In this document: positions 1 to 7,013 of the stretch, one piece after another | How positions within the stretch are numbered: the stretch's first letter is position 1 | Layout of the letters: every line of letters starts with the position of its first letter | Assembly: GCA_900769645.1 (NCBI GenBank) | Contig: CAAGHI010000009.1 | Span: 1-33,565, forward strand | DNA from: Candidatus Gastranaerophilales bacterium | Lineage (GTDB): Bacteria > Cyanobacteriota > Vampirovibrionia > Gastranaerophilales > Gastranaerophilaceae | Reading direction: 5' to 3' | DNA length: 33,565 bases | Notes under the pieces: generated by a model | Seen by the model: the letters and a program-made list of their open reading frames with translations, nothing else | Database searches by the model: none | Told to the model about the DNA's origin: nothing | Program-made: the position numbers and the translations under genes

Positions 1-182
1 AGATTTGGCGATTTTTATAATGAGCATTATAAAAATTTGATTTAGTGAAATTTATTGCAGATCCCGCTGTCCGCACAGGACATAAATGTACTCAGAACCG
101 AGCTCAGCGTGATATGTCAAAAATTTCTCAAAATTATTTGACTTTTCAATTCCAATCATTAAAAACATAACGAGGTAGAATT
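1..182. other. Left-edge non-coding stretch with palindrome; possible tail of an upstream gene
   Basis: No complete gene is visible here. Frame 1 is open from the edge to a TAG at 43-45 (14 codons, reading RFGDFYNEHYKNLI), so the end of a plus-strand gene could lie here, but fourteen codons are too few to tell. A second short open frame (from a GTG at 45 to a TAA at 168-170) has no ribosome-binding site and I do not call it. A small hairpin TGTCC-GCACA-GGACA lies at 68-82. A weak promoter-like pair (TTGACT at 138-143 and TAAAAA at 160-165) precedes the small gene at 183. Confidence 0.3.
11..36. repeat. Near-perfect AT-rich palindrome (12-bp arms, 2-bp centre)
   Basis: Arms 11-22 (ATTTTTATAATG) and 25-36 (CATTATAAAAAT) are exact reverse complements around AG. 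As RNA it would fold with a 4-nt loop. As DNA it looks like a dyad operator. It resembles Fur/PerR-type boxes (TTATAAT and ATTATAA half sites) but the half-site spacing is 4 rather than the 1 of a PerR box, so I do not assign a regulator. It overlaps the possible gene tail 1-45. Confidence 0.6.
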
Positions 183-308
183 ATGTTTGAAAAGATTTAT
201 GAATGTGAAGATGTAATTGTTATTATGACGGCAAAGCAAAGCGACTATGAGGTTTGTACCCTCGAAAGCCCTGTTGTTAAAGATCTTTTGGAACTTGTAG
301 AAGTATAA
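183..308 (+). CDS. Small 41-residue hypothetical protein
   Basis: ATG at 183 is preceded by GAGG at 172-175, a well-placed Shine-Dalgarno (7 nt spacing). The frame runs 41 codons to TAA 306-308. The product begins MFEKIYECEDVIVIMTAKQS and is acidic (many Glu/Asp) with two cysteines (residues 8 and 25) and no membrane segment. It ends 34 bases before the 3' end of convergent mutS. I recognise no family. The ribosome-binding site and the clean fit between neighbours favour a real gene, but at this length chance cannot be excluded. Conservation with a synonymous-substitution bias in related genomes would settle it. Confidence 0.45.
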   Translation: MFEKIYECEDVIVIMTAKQSDYEVCTLESPVVKDLLELVEV

Positions 309-342
309 ATTCTGACTTTGGCTTTTGGTTAAATACAAAGTT

Positions 343-2919
343 CTAGTTAAACAAATTCAACTGTGGAACGTCGACGGTAGGTGCGTCGGTGTTTCGTTTT
401 CGAGTTGCAAGGTTGTTTGAATAATCCTTTTGCATTCTCGTCATCAATTCTTGTGAGCGTTTTACAACTGCTGACGGCAAACCTGCCATTTTGGCAACCT
501 GAATACCATAACTTTTACTTGCACCGCCTTGAACGATTTTTCGCAAAAACTCTATTTCGCCATTTTCTTCTGTAATCGTAATTCTGTAGTTTTTGATTTG
601 CGGATAAGTTTTTGTCATTACGTTCAATTCGTGGTAGTGTGTTGCAAAAATACATCTTGCCTTAATCTTTGTTGCGATGTATTCAGCTACTGACCAAGCG
701 ATTGCGACTCCGTCGTAAGTGCTTGTGCCGCGTCCGATTTCGTCCAACAAAATAAAACTTCTATCGGTTGCAGAGTTCAAAATGCAAGCAGTTTCAATCA
801 TTTCAACCATAAAAGTAGATTGTCCAAGTGTCAAATCATCAGATGCACCGACACGTGTGAAAATCTTGTCGATAACTCCGATTTTTGCATAATCTGCCGG
901 AACCCAAGAGCCAATCTGTGCCAAAATAGCAATTAAGGCATTTTGACGCATATACGTGGATTTCCCCGCCATATTCGGACCTGTCAAAATCATAAATTGA
1001 GTTGCATCAAGTGAATTACATTTCAATTCCAAATCGTTTGGAACATATTCTCCGAGTGGCAAAATTTTCTCTAAAACAGGGTGACGACCATTTTTGACGA
1101 TAAAATCATCGGACTCATCAATTATTGGTTTGCAGAAATTATTCTCCGACGCAACGTCCGCAAGAGAAGTGAAAACATCACATTCTGCAATACATTCCGC
1201 TATCTCTCTGATTTTTGAAACAAATTCTTTTGAATATTCTCTAAAATCGCAAAAAAGCTTATATTCAAGCTCTGTTGACTTGAATTTAGCCGAAAGTACA
1301 TCGTCCTCGTGCTTTTTCAATTCTTCCGTAATAAATCTTTCGCCGTTTGTCAAAGTTTGTTTTCTGATGTAGCCTTCCGGAATTTGATTTAGATAAGAAT
1401 TTGAAATTTCGATAAAGTAGCCAAAAACCTTGTTAAATCCAATTTTTAGAGTCTTAATACCGGTTCTTTCTTTTTCTTTTTCTTCAAATTCTTTAAGCCA
1501 ATTTTCTCCACCGGTCAGCAAATCTCTGAAATAGTCAAGTTCTCCCGAAACTCCTGATTTCAAAATTCCACCTTCTTTAATCAAGGCCGGAGCATTTTCA
1601 GCAATCGTTTTGTCGATAAGTGCCGTATATTCAGCTATCTCATCTCTATATTGGCTGATTGAGGAGAGTGGATTATAGTCGAGTTCGCCTGTGGCATCAA
1701 GCAACTCAGGCAACATCATAAGTGATGATTTCAAACTCAAAAAATCTTTTGGATTTGCTGAACTGTTTGACATTCTTGTTGCCAAACGTTGAATATCATA
1801 GATTTTTTCGAGCAAATTGCCGATATTTAGTCTTTCATCTGTTTTTTCAACAAGTTCAGTGACCGAATTTTGGCGTGTCAAAATATCTTCAACTCGTTTG
1901 AGCGGTTGGCAAACCCAGTTTTTCAAGAGCCTTGCGCCCATGTTGGTTTTTGTTTTGTCGATAGCCCAAAGCAAAGAGCCAAATTTGTTTTTGTCACGAA
2001 GTGTTTCTGTTAGTTCAAGATTTTTTCTTGTGCTTCCGTCCAAAATCATATATTCTGAAAGTTCGTACGGTTCTATTCTGTCAAATTTAGGGACATTTTC
2101 TTTCATGTTTTCCCAAATATACGCAAGTAAAGCTCCCGCGGCTCTAAATCCGATTTTGTATCTGTCATAGCCGAAGGATTCAAGGCTGTTTGCCTGAAAA
2201 ACTGCTTTCAAGTTATTTTCTGCAAATGTCGCATCAAAAACAGATGTTGGAATTTTTGAGCAGTTATAAATTTTTGTAATTTCTTCCGGTAAATCGATTT
2301 TTTCATCAGGCACAATTTGAAACGGCATAATTTTTTGTTTAACGGACGGTCCAACAACTTCTGCCGGTGTAATTCTTGTAAGTTCTGCTAAAACCAATTC
2401 GAATGGTGCTTGCGTAACTTTGAATTCGCCCGTAGAAATATCAGCATAAGAAAATCCCCAAGTGCCACTTTTTTCTTCTTTAAAAAGTGCACAGATGTAG
2501 TTGTTGGAATTTTGTTGTAAAAAATCGCTTTCAGTTAAAGTTCCTGATGTAATAATACGTGTAACTCCACGTTTTACAAGTCCTTTGGCGAATTTCGGAT
2601 CTTCCAACTGATCGCAGATAATAACCTTATAATTTTTTTGAACAAGTTTTTCAATGTAGTTGTTGACCGCTTTTGCTGGAATTCCGGCAAGTGGAATTCG
2701 TCCAAACTTCCCTTGTTCACGCCCTGTTAGCGTAAGTTCAAGTTCTTTTGACATAATAACAGCGTCTTCAAAAAAAGTTTCATAAAAATCACCAAGTCTG
2801 TAAAGTAAGATTTTGTCAGGGTTTTGGTGCTTGATTTTCAAATATTCCTGCATTGCAGGTGTAAGGTCCTCGACCTTAATGTCCGCTGTGTTTATAAGAT
2901 TGATTTCTGCTTTTTTCAT
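343..2919 (-). CDS. mutS: DNA mismatch repair ATPase MutS (MutS1)
   Basis: MutS recognises base mismatches and small loops after replication and recruits MutL. The product is 858 residues, close to E. coli MutS (853). The N-terminal mismatch-reading domain carries GDFYE at 43-47, containing the Phe-x-Glu pair that inserts at the mismatch, which marks MutS1 rather than MutS2. The ATPase has Walker A GPNMAGKS at 647-654, Walker B ending in D726-E727 (LLDEIGRGTST) and the downstream ATHYHEL histidine motif. The C-terminus ends QLNLFN, a good beta-clamp binding motif. I chose the ATG at 2919 because the MutS fold begins there (MKKAEINL); the frame is open back to 3078, but that would read through the divergent gene's start and has no family homology. 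No Shine-Dalgarno is present; the promoter sits 7 nt upstream. Stop is TAG at 343-345. Confidence 0.97.
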   Translation of the reverse strand: MKKAEINLINTADIKVEDLTPAMQEYLKIKHQNPDKILLYRLGDFYETFFEDAVIMSKELELTLTGREQGKFGRIPLAGIPAKAVNNYIEKLVQKNYKVIICDQLEDPKFAKGLVKRGVTRIITSGTLTESDFLQQNSNNYICALFKEEKSGTWGFSYADISTGEFKVTQAPFELVLAELTRITPAEVVGPSVKQKIMPFQIVPDEKIDLPEEITKIYNCSKIPTSVFDATFAENNLKAVFQANSLESFGYDRYKIGFRAAGALLAYIWENMKENVPKFDRIEPYELSEYMILDGSTRKNLELTETLRDKNKFGSLLWAIDKTKTNMGARLLKNWVCQPLKRVEDILTRQNSVTELVEKTDERLNIGNLLEKIYDIQRLATRMSNSSANPKDFLSLKSSLMMLPELLDATGELDYNPLSSISQYRDEIAEYTALIDKTIAENAPALIKEGGILKSGVSGELDYFRDLLTGGENWLKEFEEKEKERTGIKTLKIGFNKVFGYFIEISNSYLNQIPEGYIRKQTLTNGERFITEELKKHEDDVLSAKFKSTELEYKLFCDFREYSKEFVSKIREIAECIAECDVFTSLADVASENNFCKPIIDESDDFIVKNGRHPVLEKILPLGEYVPNDLELKCNSLDATQFMILTGPNMAGKSTYMRQNALIAILAQIGSWVPADYAKIGVIDKIFTRVGASDDLTLGQSTFMVEMIETACILNSATDRSFILLDEIGRGTSTYDGVAIAWSVAEYIATKIKARCIFATHYHELNVMTKTYPQIKNYRITITEENGEIEFLRKIVQGGASKSYGIQVAKMAGLPSAVVKRSQELMTRMQKDYSNNLATRKRNTDAPTVDVPQLNLFN

Positions 2920-2928
2920 AGTTATAAT
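2900..2928 (+). promoter_or_regulatory. Promoter for the gene at 2957
   Basis: TTGATT (2900-2905), 17-bp spacer, perfect TATAAT (2923-2928). Transcription would start near 2935 and give a ~22-nt leader containing AAGGA (2945-2949) before the ATG at 2957. The -35 lies inside the first codons of mutS. A second TATAAT at 2934-2939 lacks a good -35. Confidence 0.6.
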
Positions 2929-2955
2929 AATAGTATAATATAATAAGGATTTCAA
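2927..2955 (-). promoter_or_regulatory. mutS promoter (sigma70-type), probably giving a leaderless mRNA
   Basis: On the minus strand TTGAAA (2950-2955) and TATTAT (2927-2932) are separated by 17 bp, each matching 5 of 6 consensus bases. Only 7 nt separate the -10 from the mutS ATG at 2919, so transcription would start at or within a base of the ATG. The -35 lies inside the start region of the divergent gene at 2957, and the -10 overlaps that gene's own -10. Confidence 0.6.
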
Positions 2956-2956
2956 C

Positions 2957-3556
2957 ATGGGTTGTTTAAAAAATTTTTTGAGAGCGATAATTATAACACT
3001 AGCGGTTGTCGGTTTTATGGCAATTGGAGGGAAAGACTTGATTGGCGGATATTTGGACAATGTTTTCAATCCGTCCAAAGATGAAATGTTAGAAAGAGCT
3101 AAAAAAGTTGGCGATTTCTCTCATATTAACGACGAATTTGAGCTTGAAAAAGCAACCGGAATTCTTGGCTATAACGCAGTTGTTGCAGAACATAAAGCAT
3201 CAGGACAAAAAATGTTTGTTGTGGAATCCGGGAATAAAGAGATTTTGACTGCTGATGATATAAAATCCGATAATGTCGAAGAAAAATTATACAAAGCTGT
3301 GAGCAAAATAAAATATCAAGCGATTTCTGTTGATGATTTGAAGGTTACAAAACATGGTACAATGCACTCTTATGGCAAAGAAGTTCCTTATGTAAAATTT
3401 GAAGCAAGAGTGAAAAAGCTTCCGATTGGTGATGTTGGCGGAATTGTTTCTGTTGCCGAAACAAAAGATGGCAAATCAAGACTTTTGATTTCTGCAAATG
3501 AAAAAAATAAATATTCGCAACTTATTTCTGATGAATTTTTCAAGAAAGTTAAATAA
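2957..3556 (+). CDS. Membrane-anchored hypothetical protein, 199 residues
   Basis: AAGGA at 2945-2949 stands 7 nt before the ATG. Residues ~8-25 (RAIIITLAVVGFMAIGG) form a single N-terminal hydrophobic segment after a short positive stretch, so the protein is either a signal-anchored or secreted product with a ~170-residue soluble domain outside the membrane. The soluble part is charged and alternates short hydrophobic strands, with no cysteine beyond Cys3 and no motif I recognise. Cys3 directly follows MG and is not in a lipobox. It is divergent from mutS with overlapping promoters, so the two are unlikely to be expressed fully independently. Function unknown. Confidence 0.85.
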   Translation: MGCLKNFLRAIIITLAVVGFMAIGGKDLIGGYLDNVFNPSKDEMLERAKKVGDFSHINDEFELEKATGILGYNAVVAEHKASGQKMFVVESGNKEILTADDIKSDNVEEKLYKAVSKIKYQAISVDDLKVTKHGTMHSYGKEVPYVKFEARVKKLPIGDVGGIVSVAETKDGKSRLLISANEKNKYSQLISDEFFKKVK

Positions 3557-3587
3557 TCGTTTTAATAATTTGATGAAAAGCCAATTG

Positions 3588-3902
3588 TTAATGCATTTTT
3601 CTGATATTTTGAGCAGCTTTAATGTAGTTTAATCTTGCGATGCTATCGTTCTTTAAAGAATCTTTTATTGCCTGAACGGCTTGGTTCCATTGAGCAGTTG
3701 TCGCTTTTTCGTCTAGTAATTTGTCAAATTTTTCAGGGGCATGGCTTCTGACAAATTCTTTTTGCTCAATCAAAGCTTTTTGTTGTTGAGATAAATGTGG
3801 TTTAATCTTATCCAAACTAACAAGCGCACCGGCGGTAATTGCAGAGGCTGTAAGAGATGTTATAATTTTCATTTTTGTTGAGCTGGGCAAAATTTTAATC
3901 AT
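3588..3902 (-). CDS. Small hypothetical protein with N-terminal hydrophobic segment, 104 residues
   Basis: The product starts MIKILPSSTKMKIITSLTAS. Residues 11-29 are hydrophobic and could be a signal peptide or short anchor, followed by a charged, helical, Lys/Gln-rich C-terminal part (residues 35-104) with no cysteine. There is no Shine-Dalgarno before the ATG at 3902, but a perfect TATAAT ends 6 nt upstream of it, so the mRNA may be leaderless. The internal ATG at 3872 is an alternative start, also without a ribosome-binding site. It is convergent with the gene at 2957-3556 (31-bp gap). No family recognised. Confidence 0.65.
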   Translation of the reverse strand: MIKILPSSTKMKIITSLTASAITAGALVSLDKIKPHLSQQQKALIEQKEFVRSHAPEKFDKLLDEKATTAQWNQAVQAIKDSLKNDSIARLNYIKAAQNIRKMH

Positions 3903-3908
3903 ATCTTT

Positions 3909-3914
3909 ATTATA
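3909..3914 (-). promoter_or_regulatory. -10 box for the gene ending at 3588 (leaderless candidate)
   Basis: TATAAT on the minus strand at 3909-3914, six bases before the ATG at 3902. No convincing -35 is seen 16-18 bp upstream, which lowers confidence. Confidence 0.4.
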
Positions 3915-4007
3915 AAACCACCCAAAATGTTTTTTACTATTATGTTAAATGATGTTTACAATTAGATGTATATCTAGAGTCCTCTTTATAGCCCCAGTTC
4001 GTAAAAC

Positions 4008-4946
4008 CTACATTACAGCTTTAATCGCTTCAATCATACCTGTTTCGTCAGCGATGTTTTTTCCTGCGATGTCGAATGCGGTGCCGTGCCCAGGGGAAGT
4101 TCTTATGATATCCAAGCCGATTGTCATATTTACTGTTTTGTCACCGGCAACAGTCTTAATCGGGATTAGTCCCTGATCGTGGTAGTTTGCTATGTAGCAA
4201 TCATAAACAGGACGATTGTTCGCACCAGCTTTGTTGTTTCCAAAAGATAAATACTCTCTTGCAGCATCAACAAACAAGGTATCAGCCGGAAGTGGTTTGG
4301 TTATGTCAATCCCTTTTTTGTGTAACTCATTGACAGCAGGTGACAAAATTTCGATTTCTTCACATCCTAAAATTCCGTCCTCGCCGGCATGTGGGTTAAA
4401 GCCGCATAATGCAAATTTTGGATTTTCTATTCCAAAATGTTTCGTGAAAAATTCTTTTAAATTCAAAACTTTTTCGACAACCAAATCTTTTGTCAAATTA
4501 ATATCCTTTAAAGCCACATGGCGCGTCAAAAGCAGTACTCTAAAATTGTTTGCCAAAAACAGCATTTCTGCAAGTTGCCTGTCGTGTGCAAGATATTTTT
4601 GCAAAATCTCAGTTTGACCGTTGAATTTATGTCCTGCAAGGTAAAGCGAGTTTTTGGCAACCGGTGCAGTCACAATTGCTCTAGCTCCGATTTCACAAGC
4701 TTTTTTCACTGATTGAAACGAAAATTCGCCGCTTTCCGCTGTAACTTCTCCGGCTTTAATATCAAAATCAAAAGGAATTTCAATAATTTCGTATTCCTTG
4801 TCCAATTTGCCATAAAAATCAAGGATTTTTCTGTTAGAAATCAAAACAACATCTTGCGGATTAAGGTCAAGTTTGTTGAGGGCTTTTATTGTAATTTCAG
4901 CCCCAATTCCGTTTGGATCCCCTGTTGTAATTGCAATTTTACACAT
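4008..4946 (-). CDS. pdxA: PdxA-family dehydrogenase (PdxA2-like acid-sugar phosphate dehydrogenase or 4-hydroxythreonine-4-phosphate dehydrogenase)
   Basis: The family oxidises a 4-phosphorylated 3-hydroxy acid with NAD and a divalent metal, followed by decarboxylation. Seen: TTGDPNGIGAE at 7-17; TAPVAK at 93-98; the metal-binding histidines H143 (TRH), H186 (NPHAGE) and H256 (YHDQGLIPIK); and the C-terminal VNMTIG...IRTSPGHGTA...DIAGK block. Length 312, slightly shorter than E. coli PdxA (329). I start at the ATG at 4946, which gives the classical N-terminus MCKIAITTGDP; earlier in-frame ATGs at 4970 and 4961 lie inside the upstream gene. The start overlaps the stop of the DUF1537 kinase by 8 bp, so the two are translationally coupled. 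Known biology: DUF1537 kinases paired with PdxA2 break down threonate/erythronate-type acids to dihydroxyacetone phosphate. That pairing makes PdxA2 more likely than a vitamin B6 enzyme, but sequence alone does not separate them. Confidence 0.92.
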   Translation of the reverse strand: MCKIAITTGDPNGIGAEITIKALNKLDLNPQDVVLISNRKILDFYGKLDKEYEIIEIPFDFDIKAGEVTAESGEFSFQSVKKACEIGARAIVTAPVAKNSLYLAGHKFNGQTEILQKYLAHDRQLAEMLFLANNFRVLLLTRHVALKDINLTKDLVVEKVLNLKEFFTKHFGIENPKFALCGFNPHAGEDGILGCEEIEILSPAVNELHKKGIDITKPLPADTLFVDAAREYLSFGNNKAGANNRPVYDCYIANYHDQGLIPIKTVAGDKTVNMTIGLDIIRTSPGHGTAFDIAGKNIADETGMIEAIKAVM

Positions 4947-6261
4947 CTTGAAGTCCGCCATGTGTTTCAAAGTATTTTAAAATGTCAATCAAAGTGTTGG
5001 CATTGCCGAGGTTTCCGGATTTTGTAACAATCCATTGTGCATTATGATCGAGAGTTAAGGCAATTGCCGGTGCAACTTCATCAACAAGCTGTAATTGGTA
5101 AGCTCCGATTGCGCTACAACATTTGTAGGATGTTTCACCGCCAAGCGTGATTAGAATGACTTCTTTAGTTTCGACAACACGACGAGTTAACTCTGCCAAA
5201 AAGTCTGTTATAACATTTGCAAGTTTTGCACGTGTCAATTCGGCATTCAATGAGTCCTCCGAAAAACCGTCAAACTCTTTAATCAATTTTGACGTGTGGA
5301 CAACAACCGCATTGTCAAAACGGAGGTTTGTTGTAATACGTTGTACAAGCTCGTCAGAAACCCCATTTAGCACAGTTTTTAGATCTAGGCTAATTGTCAA
5401 AGCATCTTCAAATTCGTCGCTGTTTTCTAGCTTTTCAATCTGATTTGCAGTAATTTGAGTTGCGCTGCCTGAAACAATGAATTTTGGAAGTCTTGGGAAG
5501 GTTTTTATGATGTGTTCTGTGTCCAAATCTGCAAACCAAAATTCGCCAAGGGCTTGTGCAAAAGCTGCTGTTCCGGCTGGTAAAATCTTGTTATCAGATT
5601 TTTTTATGGCAAGTGCGATTTGTTCAACATCAACTGTTGAGACAGCATCAATTATGATGAGTTTCTTCCCGTTTTTGATAAGCTCATTAAGCTTTTGCAA
5701 AACAGGACCTGCCCCCTTCATAACCGTTTTTAATTCAATACTGTCGACCAAATCTTGGTATTCAGGCAAAAGTTGAGATTTTAATAATGTCGGAACATGT
5801 GATTCGCAAATGGGAGAGTGTGGATCTCGAGCCATTTCTGTTCTTTCAATCGGAACCCCTTTTAGCAAATGATATCCGCCAACTGTTGTTCTAATTTCAG
5901 CCGGAAATGCCGGCACAACAACTGCCGCATCGTATTCAAGTGCAGCCATAATTCCTAAAACCTCAACTGCAATGTTGCCACGCAAAGTTGAATCGATTTT
6001 TTTGTAGTAAAAATCCGGATTTAATTTATCCGCAAACATCTTTGTGGTTTTCAAAACTCTTTCGTAAGCGATTTCAGGTTCAACGTTCCTTGATTCTGTT
6101 GATATCGCCCAAGTTTGAGTGCTTTTTACATTGACAGGCTCGATCTCGTCGGACAACAAGATTTGAGTGTTTGCACCTTTCAAATAAAACTGCAAAGCTG
6201 TATCATTTGCGCCTGTTAGGTCATCTGCAATTATTCCGACAATATTAGAATTGATAATCAT
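4939..6261 (-). CDS. Four-carbon acid sugar kinase (DUF1537 / SBD_N + NBD_C family)
   Basis: The family phosphorylates C4 acid sugars (threonate, erythronate) or keto derivatives with ATP. The product has 440 residues, the usual length. The N-terminal substrate domain opens with GIIADDLTGANDTALQF (family: ADDxTGAxD). The C-terminal nucleotide domain ends with LGGETS and a VTKSGNLGN segment, matching the family's GGxT and TKxGxxG blocks (most members have GGDT; Glu here). The ATG at 6261 lies 2 bases after the ssb stop, with AAGAGA about 8 nt upstream, and its own stop overlaps the pdxA start. The three genes therefore form one minus-strand operon. The substrate cannot be read from the sequence; threonate, erythronate or 2-oxo derivatives are all possible. 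No class II aldolase or isomerase partner is visible nearby. Confidence 0.9.
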   Translation of the reverse strand: MIINSNIVGIIADDLTGANDTALQFYLKGANTQILLSDEIEPVNVKSTQTWAISTESRNVEPEIAYERVLKTTKMFADKLNPDFYYKKIDSTLRGNIAVEVLGIMAALEYDAAVVVPAFPAEIRTTVGGYHLLKGVPIERTEMARDPHSPICESHVPTLLKSQLLPEYQDLVDSIELKTVMKGAGPVLQKLNELIKNGKKLIIIDAVSTVDVEQIALAIKKSDNKILPAGTAAFAQALGEFWFADLDTEHIIKTFPRLPKFIVSGSATQITANQIEKLENSDEFEDALTISLDLKTVLNGVSDELVQRITTNLRFDNAVVVHTSKLIKEFDGFSEDSLNAELTRAKLANVITDFLAELTRRVVETKEVILITLGGETSYKCCSAIGAYQLQLVDEVAPAIALTLDHNAQWIVTKSGNLGNANTLIDILKYFETHGGLQDV

Positions 6262-6263
6262 AA

Positions 6264-6599
6264 CTATATCTCTTGAACGTCTCTTTTAGAACCCAACAAT
6301 CTGATGCTGTTTGCAAGTACATAGAAGTTTTCTCGGTCGTTTCCAGATGCTTTGTCAGTCCATTTGTTTAGCGCAATTCTGCCGTCAACAACAACAAGAA
6401 CACCTTTTTTTACGTATTCGCCTGCAAATTCTGCAAGTTTGTCCCAAACATCAATATTGAACCAGTCAGCAACTTCTGATTTAGTTTTTGCGTCCCATCT
6501 GTTTACTGCGATAGAAAAATTTGCCTTAACTTTTCCTGACTCAAAATATCTGATTTCGGCGTCACGTCCGACTCTGCCTACCAAAACTGTTGAATTCAT
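6264..6599 (-). CDS. ssb: Single-stranded DNA-binding protein (SSB family, short form)
   Basis: The product is one OB-fold of 111 residues starting MNSTVLVGRVGRDAEIRY, with the typical FSIAVNRW strand (about residues 28-35), DWFNIDVWDKLAEFA, and VVVDGRIALNKWTD. It lacks the glycine-rich linker and the acidic DDDIPF-type tip that recruits repair proteins; it ends KRDVQEI. It could be a tail-less main SSB, as in short cyanobacterial-type forms, or an accessory paralogue. The ATG has an excellent Shine-Dalgarno, AGAGG, 7 nt upstream. It leads an operon with the DUF1537 kinase and PdxA-family gene, an unusual partnership. Confidence 0.9.
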   Translation of the reverse strand: MNSTVLVGRVGRDAEIRYFESGKVKANFSIAVNRWDAKTKSEVADWFNIDVWDKLAEFAGEYVKKGVLVVVDGRIALNKWTDKASGNDRENFYVLANSIRLLGSKRDVQEI

Positions 6600-6723
6600 T
6601 TAGAACCTCTTTCCATGTCAATTTAATACTTTCATGATTTTACTACAAAAAAATCTGACCCTGCAAAATTGTATTACTTTTTGTAAATGAATTGGTACGA
6701 TACTAAAAATTGAAGCTACTTTA

Positions 6724-6750
6724 GATGTTGGGGTAGAAACCCCAACCTAC
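6724..6750 (+). repeat. Dispersed hairpin repeat, family A, copy 1
   Basis: A 7-bp stem GTTGGGG (6727-6733) / CCCCAAC (6740-6746) encloses the loop TAGAAA, flanked by GAT and CTAC. All 27 bases recur exactly, inverted, at 22487-22513, and a variant with a changed stem lies at 33326-33351. Confidence 0.85.
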
Positions 6751-6756
6751 AATAGG

Positions 6757-6810
6757 CTAAACTGTAACTGTCACTCCGGATCGCAGTCCGGAGTGACAGT
6801 TACGGTTTAG
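6757..6810. repeat. Dispersed CCGGA hairpin, family B, copy 1 (24-bp arms)
   Basis: Arms 6757-6780 and 6787-6810 are complementary at 23 of 24 positions around the 6-nt loop TCGCAG. The core is GTCACTCCGGA ... TCCGGAGTGAC. No T-run follows on either strand, so it does not look like an intrinsic terminator. Related shorter hairpins with 6-nt loops lie at 6928-6953 and 10215-10240. Confidence 0.85.
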
Positions 6811-6845
6811 TTGTTACACAAAAAATCGCAGCTACTTCTGTCGTC

Positions 6846-6910
6846 ATTCTGAAGGTATATAAAAATATTCTAAGCGTTTAGCGAGGTATAAATTTTTTGC
6901 TATTCAGAAT
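6846..6910. repeat. Dispersed element, family C, copy 1, with 8-bp inverted ends
   Basis: ATTCTGAA (6846-6853) and TTCAGAAT (6903-6910) are perfect inverted ends of a 65-bp AT-rich element containing GCGAGG and TTTTGCTATTCAGAAT. An inverted, diverged relative starts at 10054 (ATTCTGAATAGCAAAAT ... CCTCGC). The size and ends recall a very small non-autonomous element, but no target duplication is evident. Confidence 0.55.
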
Positions 6911-6927
6911 CTGTTATAAAACCAATA

Positions 6928-6953
6928 GACTCCAGAGCACAGTCCGGGGTGAC
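6928..6953 (+). repeat. Dispersed CCGGA hairpin, family B, degenerate copy 2
   Basis: ACTCCAGA (6929-6936) and TCCGGGGT (6943-6950) pair at six Watson-Crick positions plus one wobble around the loop GCACAG. The right half CAGTCCGGGGTGAC differs by one base from CAGTCCGGAGTGAC in the copy at 6757-6810. Confidence 0.6.
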
Positions 6954-7013
6954 AATTTAATGTAACAGATTTTGTATCTTCGCATCTAAATCATTCGTTG
7001 CAGCCATGAGGAC

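Larger units (their letters stand above)
6600..7013. other. Gene-free stretch packed with hairpin repeats
   Basis: Between the ssb start and the 3' end of the synthase gene I find no supported gene. From left to right it holds the GTTGGGG hairpin (6724-6750), a 54-bp near-perfect palindrome (6757-6810), a 65-bp element with 8-bp inverted ends (6846-6910) and a degenerate CCGGA hairpin (6928-6953). Relatives of each occur elsewhere in the window, so this is a landing site for several dispersed repeat families. A TTCGCATC word near 6980 recurs inverted near 22450. Confidence 0.7.

Noticed and set aside
45..170. Plus-strand open frame starting with GTG before the small gene
   Set aside because: No Shine-Dalgarno, and its composition gives no family hint; it could equally be non-coding DNA.
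2920..3078. Extension of mutS upstream to 3078
   Set aside because: The frame is open, but the extra residues do not resemble MutS, no ribosome-binding site is present and it would overlap the divergent gene; the MutS fold begins at 2919.
4947..4970. Earlier ATG starts for the PdxA-family gene
   Set aside because: They lie inside the kinase gene; the ATG at 4946 gives the canonical N-terminus directly before TTGDP.
6757..6810. Intrinsic terminator
   Set aside because: The stem is strong but no T-run follows on either strand, and it is distant from both flanking gene ends; the repeat family explains it better.
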